Part shown: positions 38,531 through 49,614 of the stretch, piece after piece
Layout: every line of letters begins with the position of its first letter
How positions within the stretch are numbered: position 1 is the first letter of the stretch
Assembly (NCBI RefSeq): GCF_003012915.1
Contig: NZ_CP027770.1
Coordinates: 2,170,001 to 2,234,000, forward strand
Source: Staphylococcus felis
GTDB taxonomy: Bacteria; Bacillota; Bacilli; Staphylococcales; Staphylococcaceae
Length of the DNA: 64,000 nucleotides
Direction: 5' to 3'
Position numbers and translations under genes: made by a program
Notes under the pieces: model-generated
Databases searched by the model: none
The model's input: only the letters and a program-made list of their open reading frames with translations
What the model was told of the DNA's origin: nothing

Positions 38531-40942
38531 TTATTTAGCAACAATATTTACTAATTTTTGAGGGATTGCAATAACTTTATGAATGGATTTCCCTTCAATC
38601 GCTGTTTTCACATTGTCATTAGATAGTGCCATTTCTTCCATTTCTTCCTTAGTAGCATCTTTAGGAATTTCTAATTTAGCACGTACTTTGCCATTGAGTT
38701 GCACCACAATTTCAACAACGTCATCTATTAACAATGTCTCATCATAACTTGGCCAAGGTTGATATGTGATTGTACCTTCATGCCCTAAAATGCTCCAAAG
38801 CTCTTCTCCAATATGTGGGGCAATTGGAGATAACATTTTAACAAATCCTTCTATATAGGATTTATTCAACTTCTCTGCCTTATAACAATCATTTATAAAT
38901 ACCATAAGTTGACTGATTGCTGTATTAAAGTTAAGGCTCTCAAAATCATCAGTCACCTTTTTAACAGTTTGATGGTAAACCTTTTGAAGTATTGGCGTTT
39001 CCTCTTCAGTCACTTTATCAACAAGATTACCCTCTTCGGTCACGAGTAATCGCCAGATACGATCTAAAAAGCGTCTCGATCCATCTAATCCTTTTTCGCT
39101 CCATGCAATTGCAGCATCTAAAGGTCCCATAAACATTTCGTATAATCTCAATGTATCTGCACCATGAGAGCGTATAATATCATCTGGATTAACAACATTC
39201 CCTTTTGATTTACTCATTTTTTCATTACCTTCACCTAAAATCATCCCTTGGTTGAATAATTTTTGGAAAGGTTCTTTTGTCGGTACTACACCTATATCAT
39301 AAAGGACTTTATGCCAAAATCTTGCATATAGTAAGTGTAAAACTGCATGCTCTACACCACCAATATATAAATCCACAGGTAACCAGTGCTTTAACTTTTC
39401 GGGATCTGCTAACATTTGGTCGTTTTTAGGATCGATGTAACGTAAATAGTACCAACAACTTCCGGCCCATTGCGGCATTGTATTGGTCTCGCGTCTGCCT
39501 TTCATTCCTGTTTCAGGATCAACAACATTAATAAACTCATCAATATTAGCTAATGGCGACTCTCCTGAACCTGAAGGCTTGATGTGATCTGTTTTCGGCA
39601 ATAGTACTGGTAGTTCACTTTCCGGCACTGTAGTCATACTGCCATCTTCCCAATGTATAATTGGAATCGGTTCACCCCAATAACGTTGGCGACTAAATAA
39701 CCAGTCTCTTAGTTTATAATTGACCTTCTTCTCTCCAATTTGTTTCTCTTCTAATACTTCGATCGCCTTAGCAATAGCCTCTTGATTAGATAAACCGTTC
39801 AATTCATTTGAATGAATGTGTGGACCATCTCCAGTAAAGTAACCAGTATCCTCATCATGATCAATAACCGTTTTAATAGGCAATTCAAACGTTTTTGCAA
39901 ATTCAAAATCACGTTCATCATGACCTGGTACTGCCATAACAGCTCCTGTTCCATATGAGGCAAGTACATAATCGGCAATCCAAATTGGCATCTTTTCACC
40001 AGAAAGTGGATGAATTGCATAAGCACCAGTGAATACACCTGATTTCTCTTTAGCTAAATCCGTTCGCTCTAAATCTGATTTTTTAGCCGCTTCGCCTTGA
40101 TATGCTTTAACTACTTCATATTGTTCAGTCGATGTAATTTGATTCACAAGCTGATGCTCTGGGCTTAACACTAAAAATGTTGCACCATAAATCGTGTCAG
40201 GTCTTGTCGTAAAGACTTCGATAGGTTCATGCGTATTAGCAACGTTATATACGACTTTTGCTCCTTCTGAACGTCCAATCCAATTACGCTGCATATCTTT
40301 AATAGACTCTGGCCAATCAAGCTCTTCTAAATCTTCTAGTAAACGGTCTGCATACTCCGTTATTTTTAGTACCCATTGTTTCATAGGGCGTCGTACTACA
40401 GGGTGTCCTCCGCGCTCTGAGACACCGTCAACGACTTCTTCATTTGATAAAACTGTTCCTAAAGCTTCACACCAATTGACTGGAATTTCATCAATATACG
40501 CCAAGCCCTTTTTATATAATTGAATAAAAATCCACTGTGTCCATTTATAATAGCTTGGATCAGTCGTACTTACTTCACGATCCCAATCATAGCTAAAACC
40601 GAGCTCTTGAATTTGACGTTTGAACGTTTGGATATTACGTTTTGTAAATTCTGCTGGATCATTACCCGTATCAAGCGCATATTGTTCAGCAGGTAATCCA
40701 AAAGCATCCCAGCCCATAGGATGTAATACATTATAGCCTTGCATTCTTTTATAACGGGATAAAATGTCTGTCGCTGTATACCCTTCCGGATGACCAACAT
40801 GAAGTCCAGCACCAGATGGATAAGGAAACATATCTAAAGCATAAAATTTCTTTTGGCCAAAGTGATCTTCAGCTTTAAAAGTTTTGTTGTCTAACCAGTA
40901 TTGTTGCCATTTTTTTTCAATTTGTTGATGATTATAATTCAC
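38531..40942 (-). CDS. leuS: Leucyl-tRNA synthetase
   Basis: Class I synthetase charging tRNA-Leu, about 803 residues. HIGH motif as [15 protein letters not shown] near residue 41, editing (CP1) domain with [12 protein letters not shown] near 247, and [12 protein letters not shown] near 573, plus the anticodon-binding and C-terminal domains. Two GTG codons are candidate starts (40948 and 40942); 40942 gives [12 protein letters not shown] as in S. aureus, with GAGGAGG upstream. A T-box leader precedes it. Confidence 0.96.
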   Translation of the reverse strand: MNYNHQQIEKKWQQYWLDNKTFKAEDHFGQKKFYALDMFPYPSGAGLHVGHPEGYTATDILSRYKRMQGYNVLHPMGWDAFGLPAEQYALDTGNDPAEFTKRNIQTFKRQIQELGFSYDWDREVSTTDPSYYKWTQWIFIQLYKKGLAYIDEIPVNWCEALGTVLSNEEVVDGVSERGGHPVVRRPMKQWVLKITEYADRLLEDLEELDWPESIKDMQRNWIGRSEGAKVVYNVANTHEPIEVFTTRPDTIYGATFLVLSPEHQLVNQITSTEQYEVVKAYQGEAAKKSDLERTDLAKEKSGVFTGAYAIHPLSGEKMPIWIADYVLASYGTGAVMAVPGHDERDFEFAKTFELPIKTVIDHDEDTGYFTGDGPHIHSNELNGLSNQEAIAKAIEVLEEKQIGEKKVNYKLRDWLFSRQRYWGEPIPIIHWEDGSMTTVPESELPVLLPKTDHIKPSGSGESPLANIDEFINVVDPETGMKGRRETNTMPQWAGSCWYYLRYIDPKNDQMLADPEKLKHWLPVDLYIGGVEHAVLHLLYARFWHKVLYDIGVVPTKEPFQKLFNQGMILGEGNEKMSKSKGNVVNPDDIIRSHGADTLRLYEMFMGPLDAAIAWSEKGLDGSRRFLDRIWRLLVTEEGNLVDKVTEEETPILQKVYHQTVKKVTDDFESLNFNTAISQLMVFINDCYKAEKLNKSYIEGFVKMLSPIAPHIGEELWSILGHEGTITYQPWPSYDETLLIDDVVEIVVQLNGKVRAKLEIPKDATKEEMEEMALSNDNVKTAIEGKSIHKVIAIPQKLVNIVAK

Positions 40943-40964
40943 AATCACAAATCCTCCTCAATTA

Positions 40965-41132
40965 AAAAAGCACCCCAAACTATCATTATTGAAGGGACGA
41001 CATTAGCCGCGGTACCACCCTTTTTCACAAACGTGCACTTAATTAAATAGTTAGAGATGCTTTTATGATATTAATATTGGTAAGTTCACTCAAAGTAATT
41101 CATTAGTTCGCACCACCACTAACTCTCTTCAG
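40965..41132 (-). ncRNA. T-box leader of leuS, specifier CTT
   Basis: On the minus strand stem I begins GAAGAGAGTTAGTGG near 41130. The specifier loop TGAACTTACC presents CTT (41082-41084), a leucine codon, in the same GAA-codon-AC setting as TAC in the tyrS leader. The T-box GGGTGGTACCGCGGCT lies at 41005-41020, followed by a GGGGTGCTTTTTT terminator. The rest of the 424-base gap up to ytqA is AT-rich and holds both divergent promoters. Confidence 0.94.
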
Positions 41133-41372
41133 AAAACATTATGAGCTACTACTCCATTTAAATTCAACGTAAAATATGACTTAAATATTGATTCTATTCT
41201 ATATTAAGAAATTTATACCTTTGATGCAAGCTTTAATATTCAAATGTTAAGTGTCTATCGTAAATATACCTGATTTTGCGTCACATTTTCAAAATTAAGT
41301 TGTACATAGAATTTGAATTAAAAAATATGTTAAAATTTGGAAATACATTGTTTTTGAAAGGACGTTGAAAAT

Positions 41373-42326
41373 ATGGGTACAGTTTTCCCCTATGCATTTG
41401 AAGATAAGCGATACCACACACTTAACTATCATTTAAAAAATAAATTTGGAGAGAAAATATTTAAAGTAGCTCTCGATGGCGGATTTGATTGTCCAAATAG
41501 GGATGGTACTGTCGCACATGGCGGTTGTACATTTTGTTCAGCAGCTGGTAGTGGTGATTTTGCAGGCAATCGTGCTGACCCAATAGAAGTTCAATTTGAA
41601 GAAATTAAAAATCGTATGCATGAAAAATGGCATGAAGGTAAGTATATCGCATACTTTCAAGCATTTACAAATACACATGCACCAGTTGAGGTCTTACGTG
41701 AAAAATTTGAATCTGCACTTAAACAAGAAAATGTTGTCGGACTTTCGATAGGTACTCGTCCAGACTGTTTGCCTGATGATGTTGTAGAATATCTTGCAGA
41801 ATTAAATCAAAGAACATACTTATGGGTCGAATTAGGCCTTCAAACCGTTCATGACCGAACATCAAATTTAATCAATCGCGCACATGATATGGAGTGTTAT
41901 AATCAAGGCGTCGCCAAGTTACGTAAACATCATATTAATGTTTGTTCACATATTATTAATGGACTTCCTGGAGAAGATTATGACATGATGATGGAAACTG
42001 CTCAAACAGTAGCTCAAATGGATGTTCAAGGTATCAAAATTCATCTCCTGCACTTATTAAAAGGGACGCCTATGATTAAACAATATGAAAAAGGTCTACT
42101 TGAGTTCATGTCCAAGGAAGAGTACATTCACTTAGTCTGCGATCAACTCGAAATCATTCCCCCTGAAATGATTGTTCACAGAATTACAGGTGATGGCCCA
42201 ATTGACTTAATGGTGGGGCCAATGTGGAGTGTTAATAAATGGGAAATTTTAAATGAAATTGATGCAGAATTAAAAAGAAGAGGTACAGTACAAGGGACTC
42301 AGTATAAGGATGCGGTCCACCTATGA
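41373..42326 (+). CDS. ytqA: Radical SAM protein (YtqA/YhcC family)
   Basis: A 317-residue TIGR01212-type radical SAM protein of unknown reaction. The 4Fe-4S cysteines are in GGFDCPNRDGTVAHGG and CTFC near residues 36-54, with wider spacing than the classical CX3CX2C, as usual for this family. GTRPDCLPDDVV near 128 and ELGLQTVHDRT near 154 are family stretches. It overlaps ytqB by four bases (ATGA), an operon seen across Firmicutes; a link to tRNA or translation is suspected. Confidence 0.9.
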   Translation: MGTVFPYAFEDKRYHTLNYHLKNKFGEKIFKVALDGGFDCPNRDGTVAHGGCTFCSAAGSGDFAGNRADPIEVQFEEIKNRMHEKWHEGKYIAYFQAFTNTHAPVEVLREKFESALKQENVVGLSIGTRPDCLPDDVVEYLAELNQRTYLWVELGLQTVHDRTSNLINRAHDMECYNQGVAKLRKHHINVCSHIINGLPGEDYDMMMETAQTVAQMDVQGIKIHLLHLLKGTPMIKQYEKGLLEFMSKEEYIHLVCDQLEIIPPEMIVHRITGDGPIDLMVGPMWSVNKWEILNEIDAELKRRGTVQGTQYKDAVHL

Positions 42327-42883
42327 TTATTCAACGTATTTTACCTTTCGCTAAGCAACTTATAGAAACACATGTCAATGCATCTAGTGTTGTAATAGAT
42401 GCCACATGTGGCAATGGATGGGATACACAGTTTTTAGCGCAATTGGTTCCTGATGGTTATGTCTATGCTTGTGATATTCAAGCAGCAGCAGTAGAAAAGA
42501 CTTCTGAACGCGTTCGATCTTTTAAAAATGTAAAAGTCATACACACAGGTCATGAGCATATTATAGATTATATCCCTACTCAACATCGTCAATCACTCGA
42601 TGCAGCCATTTTTAATTTAGGTTATTTGCCTAAAGGTGATAAATCGATTGTCACTCATCCTGATACAACTATATGTGCCATTGAAAATATATTCAAACAA
42701 CTATCATCTGAAGGTATTATTGTGGTTGTGGTATATCCTGGTCATCCTGAAGGTCAAATCGAAAGTAATGCAGTTCATCAATTTTTGAGCCACTTCGATC
42801 AAAACATGGCACACGTTTTAAAATATGAATTTATAAATCAACAAAATAATCCTCCCTATATTGTCGCCATAGAAAAAAGATAA
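42323..42883 (+). CDS. ytqB: Class I SAM-dependent methyltransferase (YtqB)
   Basis: A 186-residue putative RNA methyltransferase. SAM motif I is VIDATCGNGWDTQFLAQ near residue 24, YACDIQAAAVEKT near 48 is motif II, and AIFNLGYLPKGDKS near 90 is the catalytic NLGYLPG-like motif of the family. It recently-named MnmM-type enzymes act in U34 modification of tRNA; applying that here is inference. Starts within the ytqA stop. Confidence 0.87.
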   Translation: MIIQRILPFAKQLIETHVNASSVVIDATCGNGWDTQFLAQLVPDGYVYACDIQAAAVEKTSERVRSFKNVKVIHTGHEHIIDYIPTQHRQSLDAAIFNLGYLPKGDKSIVTHPDTTICAIENIFKQLSSEGIIVVVVYPGHPEGQIESNAVHQFLSHFDQNMAHVLKYEFINQQNNPPYIVAIEKR

Positions 42884-42898
42884 TCGACACACAATCAT

Positions 42899-42980
42899 AA
42901 TAAAGAACCACTTACTCAAAGTTTAACGCCGCCTAAAATACAAATAGGCTTGGCATTCAATGGGAAAGTGATTCTTTATT
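42899..42980. terminator. Convergent terminator between ytqB and rot
   Basis: AATAAAGAACCACTT at 42899-42913 pairs with AAGTGATTCTTTATT at 42966-42980 with one mismatch. The 52-base middle contains GCCGCCTA..TAGGCTTGGC, a second hairpin. A/T runs lie on both outer sides. Confidence 0.6.
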
Positions 42981-42981
42981 T

Positions 42982-43392
42982 TTATTCATTACATTCGTCA
43001 ATAAGCGAATTAAAAAGAGATTTTAATCTGTTTTGTCTATCCTTTATTTTAGCGCATACAAATTGTATTAACTCTTGCTTTTCATTTAATTTATTTTCAT
43101 TAAAATAAATCAGTACTGTTCGCTCATCATTTTGTGGTCTTTTCTTTGTAATCCATTGTTTTTCAACTAAGTTATTATAAACACGTGTTCTTTTGTACGA
43201 TTTAATATGAACGTATTGATCCATTTCTTTTAATGACATCGACCCTTTGTCCCAAAGCATGAGTAAAATTAGGAACTCTTCTTTAGATAATTTATATTTT
43301 TGCTCAATTGAATCAAAGACATCTTCAACCTCTTTTTGCAAATCCTCTAAGTGCAATAACTGGCTCACTTCAAAATCTTTTTCTCTAATCAT
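42982..43392 (-). CDS. rot: Rot-like MarR/SarA-family regulator
   Basis: A 136-residue winged-helix protein of the SarA/Rot family, which in S. aureus represses toxin genes and activates surface proteins. The core is very close to S. aureus Rot: [40 protein letters not shown] and [14 protein letters not shown] (recognition helix plus the basic/acidic wing). AAGGAG lies seven bases before ATG 43392; the six codons before it lack a ribosome site. The position between ytqB and the putA region matches S. aureus rot. Target genes in this species are unknown. Confidence 0.85.
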   Translation of the reverse strand: MIREKDFEVSQLLHLEDLQKEVEDVFDSIEQKYKLSKEEFLILLMLWDKGSMSLKEMDQYVHIKSYKRTRVYNNLVEKQWITKKRPQNDERTVLIYFNENKLNEKQELIQFVCAKIKDRQNRLKSLFNSLIDECNE

Positions 43393-43503
43393 GATTAAGT
43401 CTCCTTTCATAAGAGTCCTTATAACCTTTTTACCCTAACGTTAAAAGACTTAATCACTTATCATCAATGTCATATCGTTAAAAACTTAATATTCATTATT
43501 CAT

Positions 43504-44478
<975 letters not shown>

Positions 44479-44495
44479 TCAGTATTAATCACTAA

Positions 44496-44513
44496 TTGTG
44501 ATTTTTTTCACAT
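44496..44513 (-). promoter_or_regulatory. Rex box upstream of ldh
   Basis: TTGTGATTTTTTTCACAT matches the 18-base Rex operator (TTGTGAAWWWWTTCACAA) in both half-sites except the final base. It is about 40 bases before the ldh start. Rex represses lactate formation until NADH rises; this is known for S. aureus ldh. Confidence 0.8.
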
Positions 44514-44744
44514 ATATAATTTACCATGTTTTTATTAGAAATGCAAGTATGATTTTTTTGGCTCTCAGTTAAATTGGACTGGTCGCATTAAATTAAGGCG
44601 TTATGCAATAATAGATTGCTTAACTCCTTTTTCGTTGCGTGATCATAAAGTCTTGAACATTAATGCCTCTTTTAATACAACATAAATCAGTAAAATTGAG
44701 TTGGTAAAACATATTTTATAACTTAGGGGTGTGAATAAATATAG

Positions 44745-44893
44745 CACATTTGATTGTTTCCTAAGCCGAGACTTCTGAGGCATCTTGCCGTAACCGAAAA
44801 TCCATTTTAAGATTGGGTAAGTTCAATCTTAAAATGAGTTGAGGTGAAGCGCCTAGAAAAGCGAGGCTTTATGGAACAATCAAATAAATAAAA
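44745..44893. repeat. Structured inverted repeat G upstream of ldh
   Basis: TTTGATTGTT near 44748 pairs with AACAATCAAA near 44882, enclosing GCCGAGACTTCTGAGGC ... GCCTAGAAAAGCGAGGC and a second internal stem (TTTTAAGATTG / CAATCTTAAAA). The sequences CGAGACTTCTGAGG and CCTAG-AAA-GCGAG also occur in the interior of the miniature IS elements, so it is probably a related module without the IS ends. The 575-base gap between ldh and the lysophospholipase otherwise shows no ORF. Confidence 0.5.
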
Positions 44894-45032
44894 TTATTTA
44901 TACAGCAGTCCGGTTTACTATAGAACCTTCTTTTTTCAAAACTTATTTAAAATGATTGGCATCCTATTATTAAAAATGTCAAGAAGTGAATTGAGTAAAA
45001 AGTTCTCTTCCTGACATCCAAAATGATTATAA

Positions 45033-45851
45033 TTAAAAAGTTTCCTGCTCGTATATAAACCCTGAAGTATAGACTCGATTATTCAAGAAAGTAAGGATAT
45101 ATTGCATTACTGCATCTCTTTCTGGTTCATTATGAATTTCATGATTCAAACCTTTCCAAACTTTAAAATATAACTCGTCAAACATTTTATATTTTATCAA
45201 TTCCATCGTCGCATTTGTATCACTTATTTTGTCTTGATCACCAAACATTATACAAGTCGGAACATTCTTTAATTGATTTAAATAATCATTTGTCTCCTTC
45301 ATTGTTTGAACTACCTCTTTATACCAATGATAGCTCACCTTTTTTAGCATTAAAGCATCACTATATGTATCTTCAAGCACTTCAGGATGACGCGTTAAAT
45401 GTTCATAAGTGATACCTAATTCAAATTTAGCACTTTTTGATATATCACCTACATTTGAAAAAAGTGTTTTTTGTCGAGTTTGCCTATTGTTTTGAAATGC
45501 TAGTAATGGTGACAACAGCACAATTCCCTCAAGGTTTAAGTCTACTTTTTCTAATAAATTAATCGTAATTAAGCCACCTAAACCTACACCAATCATAAAA
45601 GTTGGTAAGTGATACTCTTCAGCTATAGCTAACCACTCTAAAACACGTTCATGATATATATCAAATGAGTCGATTTGACCTTTGTTCATTCGAGACGTTT
45701 GCCCTTGCCCTGGTAAATCACCCATAATGACGTGAAAACCATTTCGTCTTAGTTGCGTTATGACATACGCATATCGCCCAGTATGTTCTAACATATTATG
45801 GACAATGACAACGACACCTTTTGCCTCAACTTCTGTTTCCCATTTCCACAT
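45033..45851 (-). CDS. Alpha/beta hydrolase, lysophospholipase-like
   Basis: A 272-residue serine hydrolase of the monoacylglycerol lipase group (Hydrolase_4). HNMLEHTGRYAYV is near residue 18, the nucleophile region is FMIGVGLGGLITINL near 87, with glycine-valine-glycine in place of the usual GHSMGG, so the expected serine is missing at that spot. The acid is in FGDQDKISD near 206 and the histidine in GLNHEIHNE near 236. S. aureus has a homologue between rot and putA. The altered nucleophile elbow makes activity uncertain. Confidence 0.75.
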   Translation of the reverse strand: MWKWETEVEAKGVVVIVHNMLEHTGRYAYVITQLRRNGFHVIMGDLPGQGQTSRMNKGQIDSFDIYHERVLEWLAIAEEYHLPTFMIGVGLGGLITINLLEKVDLNLEGIVLLSPLLAFQNNRQTRQKTLFSNVGDISKSAKFELGITYEHLTRHPEVLEDTYSDALMLKKVSYHWYKEVVQTMKETNDYLNQLKNVPTCIMFGDQDKISDTNATMELIKYKMFDELYFKVWKGLNHEIHNEPERDAVMQYILTFLNNRVYTSGFIYEQETF

Positions 45852-45961
45852 ATTGTATTTTCCTTCCTTACAACATAATATGTTCTATTATAACGTTTAA
45901 TTGTAATCTATGACTAGCGATATCAAATTGGATAATTAATATGGCTAGTGGTATCAAAAAA

Positions 45962-46013
45962 GAGATTGGATCCAAAGCCATCCCCTGATAGAATCACTTC
46001 ACATCTCAATCTC
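45962..46013. terminator. Weak hairpin between 46061 gene and hydrolase
   Basis: GAGATTG at 45962 faces CAATCTC at 46007-46013, with extra pairing limited. It lies downstream of the membrane protein gene at 46061. Confidence 0.35.
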
Positions 46014-46060
46014 ATATCAATTTAGATTTGTAATAACCTCAAAGTCATTGTGACAAATCA

Positions 46061-46393
46061 TTAACTTAATTTAAACGTTTTTCTCACTAATGGTACATTT
46101 AAGAGTAACACAGTTAATAGTACTTCATAAAAAGTAGGAAATAATTTAGCAAGTAACATTAAGAAAAATTGACCTATTAAAGTACCATTCCCTTGACTCG
46201 CATTAAAATTGGCTAGAATCGCAATATCAATTACATTTAAGCCTATAACTACAACTAAAACAATCCATAATTTTTTTGTTAGAATGCCAACAATTGTTCC
46301 AATTAAGACCATCAAAATTAACTCAAATACAAAATATTGAATAAACGTATCGAGTTGCGTCCCAAAAATATAAAAAGCCATATCTCTAAACAT
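46061..46393 (-). CDS. Small membrane protein, unknown function
   Basis: A 110-residue integral membrane protein with three or four hydrophobic segments (FIQYFVFELILMVLIGTIVG, LWIVLVVVIGLNVIDIAILA, FFLMLLAKLFPTFYEVLLTV). No family is recognised with confidence. GGGAG lies seven bases before the ATG, supporting translation. It stands alone between the lysophospholipase-like gene and the putA promoter region. Confidence 0.65.
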   Translation of the reverse strand: MFRDMAFYIFGTQLDTFIQYFVFELILMVLIGTIVGILTKKLWIVLVVVIGLNVIDIAILANFNASQGNGTLIGQFFLMLLAKLFPTFYEVLLTVLLLNVPLVRKTFKLS

Positions 46394-46601
46394 AACATTA
46401 CTCCCTTATGCATTAATAATTTCATGTTAACATGAAATAGGCTTCGTAAATTTAAAGTTATCGTTAAGATTATCCATTTGAATTTACACTCAATTAACAT
46501 TCTTTTTTCCATCAACTTTTACGATGTATTTACACAAGGTTTAAAATGGTTTAAACCTGCTGTGGTACGTTTTAAGTAAATACATAGGAAAGGAAATTGA
46601 G

Positions 46602-46694
46602 ATGAAAATAATCGTTAAAAGCTTGTTTTGCTCATGTTTATTGTTATTTATACATTTCTATTCCTCAGTTGTTTTTGAACCCATTTTTCTTTAA
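46602..46694 (+). CDS. Predicted 30-residue hydrophobic peptide
   Basis: ATG at 46602 has AAAGGAAA about eight bases upstream and encodes a 30-residue peptide: basic start (MKIIVKSLF), a hydrophobic stretch with two cysteines (FCSCLLLFIHFYSSVVF), then EPIFL and TAA. It resembles short membrane peptides or a lipobox-less signal. No homologue is recalled. Alternatively it is chance, in an AT-rich gap of 447 bases that otherwise holds the putA promoter. Confidence 0.4.
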   Translation: MKIIVKSLFCSCLLLFIHFYSSVVFEPIFL

Positions 46695-46765
46695 AAGTTA
46701 ATTATTATAATGAATGGTTATCAATTGGCTAAAAAGATTGAATCACACAGATTATAGTTTTAACT

Positions 46766-46779
46766 TGAAAACGTTTTCT
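46766..46779 (+). promoter_or_regulatory. cre site (CcpA) upstream of putA
   Basis: TGAAAACGTTTTCT is a perfect match to the catabolite-responsive element core, 62 bases before the putA start. It implies glucose repression of proline catabolism through CcpA. Confidence 0.82.
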
Positions 46780-46840
46780 TCATTGTTCCTTTCATGCTAA
46801 ACTATTGGTATATAGTTAAGTTGGTATGGGAGGAATTTTC

Positions 46841-47824
46841 ATGAGTCTAGTTAAAAACTTTTTTATTGCATTATCAAATAATGCATTTTTAAATAATACT
46901 GCTAAAAAAGTAGGTCCTTCATTAGGAGCAAATAAAGTCGTTGCTGGAAGTACTATCGATGAAGTTGTCGAAACAATCAAAGCTTTAAATCGCAAAAACA
47001 TTTCAGTAACCGTTGATAATCTTGGTGAATTTGTCAATAATAGACAAGATGCCATTGCTGCTAAAGAAGCAATTTTAGATGTTATGAAAGCGATTAACGA
47101 TCACCAATTGGATGCACATATGTCAGTCAAATTAAGTCAACTTGGCGCTGAATTTGATAAAGTATTAGCATACGAAAATATTTATGATATTGTAGCCAAA
47201 GCTAAGTCCTATCATCATATGCATATTAATATCGACACAGAAAAATACGATAGCTTATTTGATATTACCCAAACTTTAGATCGGTTAAAATCTGAATTTT
47301 CAAATGTTGGTACTGTTATTCAAGCTTATTTATTTAAAGCAGATGTTCTCATTGATAAGTATCCAGATTTGCGTTTGCGTTTAGTTAAAGGCGCATATAA
47401 AGAATCTCCTTACATCGCCTATCAAGATAAAGGTGAAATAGATCAAAATTATATTCGTCTTATTGAAAAACGCTTATTAACCGCAAAAAATATGACATCG
47501 ATTGCAACACATGACCACCGTATTATCAATCACGTCAAACAGTTTATCGATGATCATCATATTGATAAGTCAAAAGTTGAATTTCAAATGTTATATGGAT
47601 TCCGTAGCGACTTAGCTGAATCTATTGCGAATGAAGGCTATCAATTTACGATTTACGTCCCATTTGGTGATGATTGGTTTGGTTATTTTATGCGTCGACT
47701 TGCTGAACGCCCTCAAAACCTGACATTAGCATTAAAAGAATTTGTTAAACCTAAAACAATTGCAATATTAGGTTGTGTCGGCCTGTCTACGTTATTATTT
47801 TCTCTATTATATCGCAAAAAATAA
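46841..47824 (+). CDS. putA: Proline dehydrogenase
   Basis: FAD-dependent oxidation of proline to pyrroline-5-carboxylate, a main energy source of staphylococci without glucose. 327 residues, the monofunctional PRODH barrel: SVKLSQLGAEFD near residue 92, LRLVKGAYKESPYIAYQDK near 183, ATHDHRIINH near 222 and FYVPFGDDW-like ending with YFMRRLAERPQN near 282 (flavin and proline-binding arginines). A C-terminal hydrophobic stretch may associate it with the membrane. ATG 46841 follows GGGAGGA; the upstream ATG lacks spacing. Confidence 0.93.
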   Translation: MSLVKNFFIALSNNAFLNNTAKKVGPSLGANKVVAGSTIDEVVETIKALNRKNISVTVDNLGEFVNNRQDAIAAKEAILDVMKAINDHQLDAHMSVKLSQLGAEFDKVLAYENIYDIVAKAKSYHHMHINIDTEKYDSLFDITQTLDRLKSEFSNVGTVIQAYLFKADVLIDKYPDLRLRLVKGAYKESPYIAYQDKGEIDQNYIRLIEKRLLTAKNMTSIATHDHRIINHVKQFIDDHHIDKSKVEFQMLYGFRSDLAESIANEGYQFTIYVPFGDDWFGYFMRRLAERPQNLTLALKEFVKPKTIAILGCVGLSTLLFSLLYRKK

Positions 47825-47875
47825 AATAAAATAACATACTTTATTTTTTATGATATATCACTAACTCAAATTCAA

Positions 47876-47914
47876 GGCGATGAAATAATATACTCATTTC
47901 ATTATTTCATCGCC
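47876..47914. terminator. Bidirectional terminator, putA / ribH
   Basis: Fourteen-base perfect stem GGCGATGAAATAAT / ATTATTTCATCGCC with an 11-base loop between the convergent putA and rib operon ends. Confidence 0.85.
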
Positions 47915-47929
47915 TACACAATTTAAAGT

Positions 47930-48391
47930 TTATTTAAATGAATTTAATAAATTAGCCATCTCAATGGCACCAACAGCAGCTTCCGCCCCTTTATTTCCTG
48001 CTTTTGTGCCTGCTCTTTCTATTGCTTGTTCGATATTTTCAGTTGTTAATACACCGAATATAACAGGTACGCCTGTATCATCACTAGCCTTAGCAATTCC
48101 TTTCGCCGCTTCATTACAGACATAATCATAATGTGTCGTTGCACCTCTAATCACACATCCTAATGTTACAATTGCATCATACTTTTTTGTCAAAGCCATT
48201 TTTTTAGCCACAATTGGTAATTCAAATGCTCCGGGCACATATGCTACATCGATATCATTTTCATCAACTTGATGTCTTTGTAAGGCATCTAATGCCCCAT
48301 CTACTAAACGACTCGTAATGAGATCGTTAAATCGACTTACAACGATTCCAATTTTTAATCCTTTTCCTACTAATTGACCTTCAAATTTCAT
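47930..48391 (-). CDS. ribH: 6,7-dimethyl-8-ribityllumazine synthase
   Basis: Penultimate step of riboflavin synthesis, 153 residues forming an icosahedral or pentameric shell. Motifs: [22 protein letters not shown] near residue 16, [15 protein letters not shown] near 51, [21 protein letters not shown] near 78 with the active histidine, and [24 protein letters not shown] near 109. Last gene of the ribD-ribE-ribBA-ribH operon. Confidence 0.96.
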   Translation of the reverse strand: MKFEGQLVGKGLKIGIVVSRFNDLITSRLVDGALDALQRHQVDENDIDVAYVPGAFELPIVAKKMALTKKYDAIVTLGCVIRGATTHYDYVCNEAAKGIAKASDDTGVPVIFGVLTTENIEQAIERAGTKAGNKGAEAAVGAIEMANLLNSFK

Positions 48392-48419
48392 ATTTTATAT
48401 CCTCCTGAATTTATTTCAA

Positions 48420-49601
48420 TTAGAGCATATGCCCCATTTGTGTTTTTTTAACATTCATATAGTCATGATTATGAGTGTTGTTGTCTACTATAATAGGTAT
48501 CCTATCAAGTATTTCGATGCCATAATCTCGAAGTCCCGAAAATTTTTCAGGATTGTTACTTAATAAATTAATTTTTTTCACACCTAAATGTTTTAACATC
48601 TGAGCAGCGATGTCATACTCGCGCAAATCTGGTTCAAATCCTAATGCTTCATTAGCAGTAACCGTATTATAACCCTGTTCTATCAATTCATATGCCTTCA
48701 GTTTATTAATTAAACCTATACCGCGTCCTTCTTGTGGCAAATATAAAATAATACCGTCATTTTCTTGAATATATGACATCGCTACTTCTAATTGTTCTCC
48801 GCAATCACAACGTTGACTATGAAAAATATCACCTGTTGCACACGCAGAATGGATGCGTACATTCATTTCTTCACTTAACTGTCCTTTTACAATTGCAAGG
48901 TTCTCAGATCCATCCACCTTTGAAGTAAACCCGTACATATCAAATTCACCAAATCGTGTTGGAAGTTTAATTTTAGCATCTTGTGTAATTAAAAAAGTAT
49001 GTGCTTTTATATATTTTACAAGTGCTTCAATTGTAATCATTTTTAAATGATGCTCTTCCTTAAATGCTTGTAATGACTCGCCTTTCGCCATTGTGCCATC
49101 ATCATTCATAATTTCACAAATAACACCTGCAGGTTGTGCGCCTGTTAACTTAGCCAAATCCAATGTCGCCTCTGTATGACCTCTTCTCTCTAAAACGCCC
49201 TTTTCTTTGCCAATAAGTGGAAAAATATGACCTGGTTGATTAAAAGTATGTGCATTTAAATGCGGTTCAATAAGTGCACGTACAGTTTGCGTTCTTTCAA
49301 ATGCGCTGATACCTGTTGTACTCTCAACATGATCAATGCTAACTGTAAATGCTGTGCCATGTGGATCTGTATTATTTTGTACCATTACTGAGATGCCTGC
49401 TTGATTTGCAATATCTTGTGAAATCGGAGTACATATTAATCCACGTCCATATTTAGTCATAAAATTAATCGTATCATCATTCATCCATTCTGTAATAGCG
49501 ACAAGATCACCTTCATTTTCTCGATTTTCATCATCAAGTACAATGATCATTTCACCATTTTTCAATGCCTTTAGCGCTTCATCAATTGAATCAAATTGCA
49601 T
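48420..49601 (-). CDS. ribBA: Bifunctional DHBP synthase / GTP cyclohydrolase II
   Basis: A 393-residue fusion making both riboflavin precursors. The N-terminal half (to about 200) is 3,4-dihydroxy-2-butanone-4-phosphate synthase, with VLDDENRENEGDLV and FTVSIDHVESTTGISA and RRGHTEATLDLA. The C-terminal half is GTP cyclohydrolase II with zinc cysteines in HSACATGDIFHSQRCDCG and catalytic YLPQEGRGIGL. Fusion order and length are standard for Firmicutes. 28 bases from ribH, 13 from ribE. Confidence 0.96.
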   Translation of the reverse strand: MQFDSIDEALKALKNGEMIIVLDDENRENEGDLVAITEWMNDDTINFMTKYGRGLICTPISQDIANQAGISVMVQNNTDPHGTAFTVSIDHVESTTGISAFERTQTVRALIEPHLNAHTFNQPGHIFPLIGKEKGVLERRGHTEATLDLAKLTGAQPAGVICEIMNDDGTMAKGESLQAFKEEHHLKMITIEALVKYIKAHTFLITQDAKIKLPTRFGEFDMYGFTSKVDGSENLAIVKGQLSEEMNVRIHSACATGDIFHSQRCDCGEQLEVAMSYIQENDGIILYLPQEGRGIGLINKLKAYELIEQGYNTVTANEALGFEPDLREYDIAAQMLKHLGVKKINLLSNNPEKFSGLRDYGIEILDRIPIIVDNNTHNHDYMNVKKTQMGHML

Positions 49602-49614
49602 GATAATCCCTCCG

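Noticed and set aside
40194-40523. Plus-strand open frame of 109 codons inside leuS
   Set aside because: Antisense to a highly conserved coding region, serine- and threonine-rich, no ribosome site.
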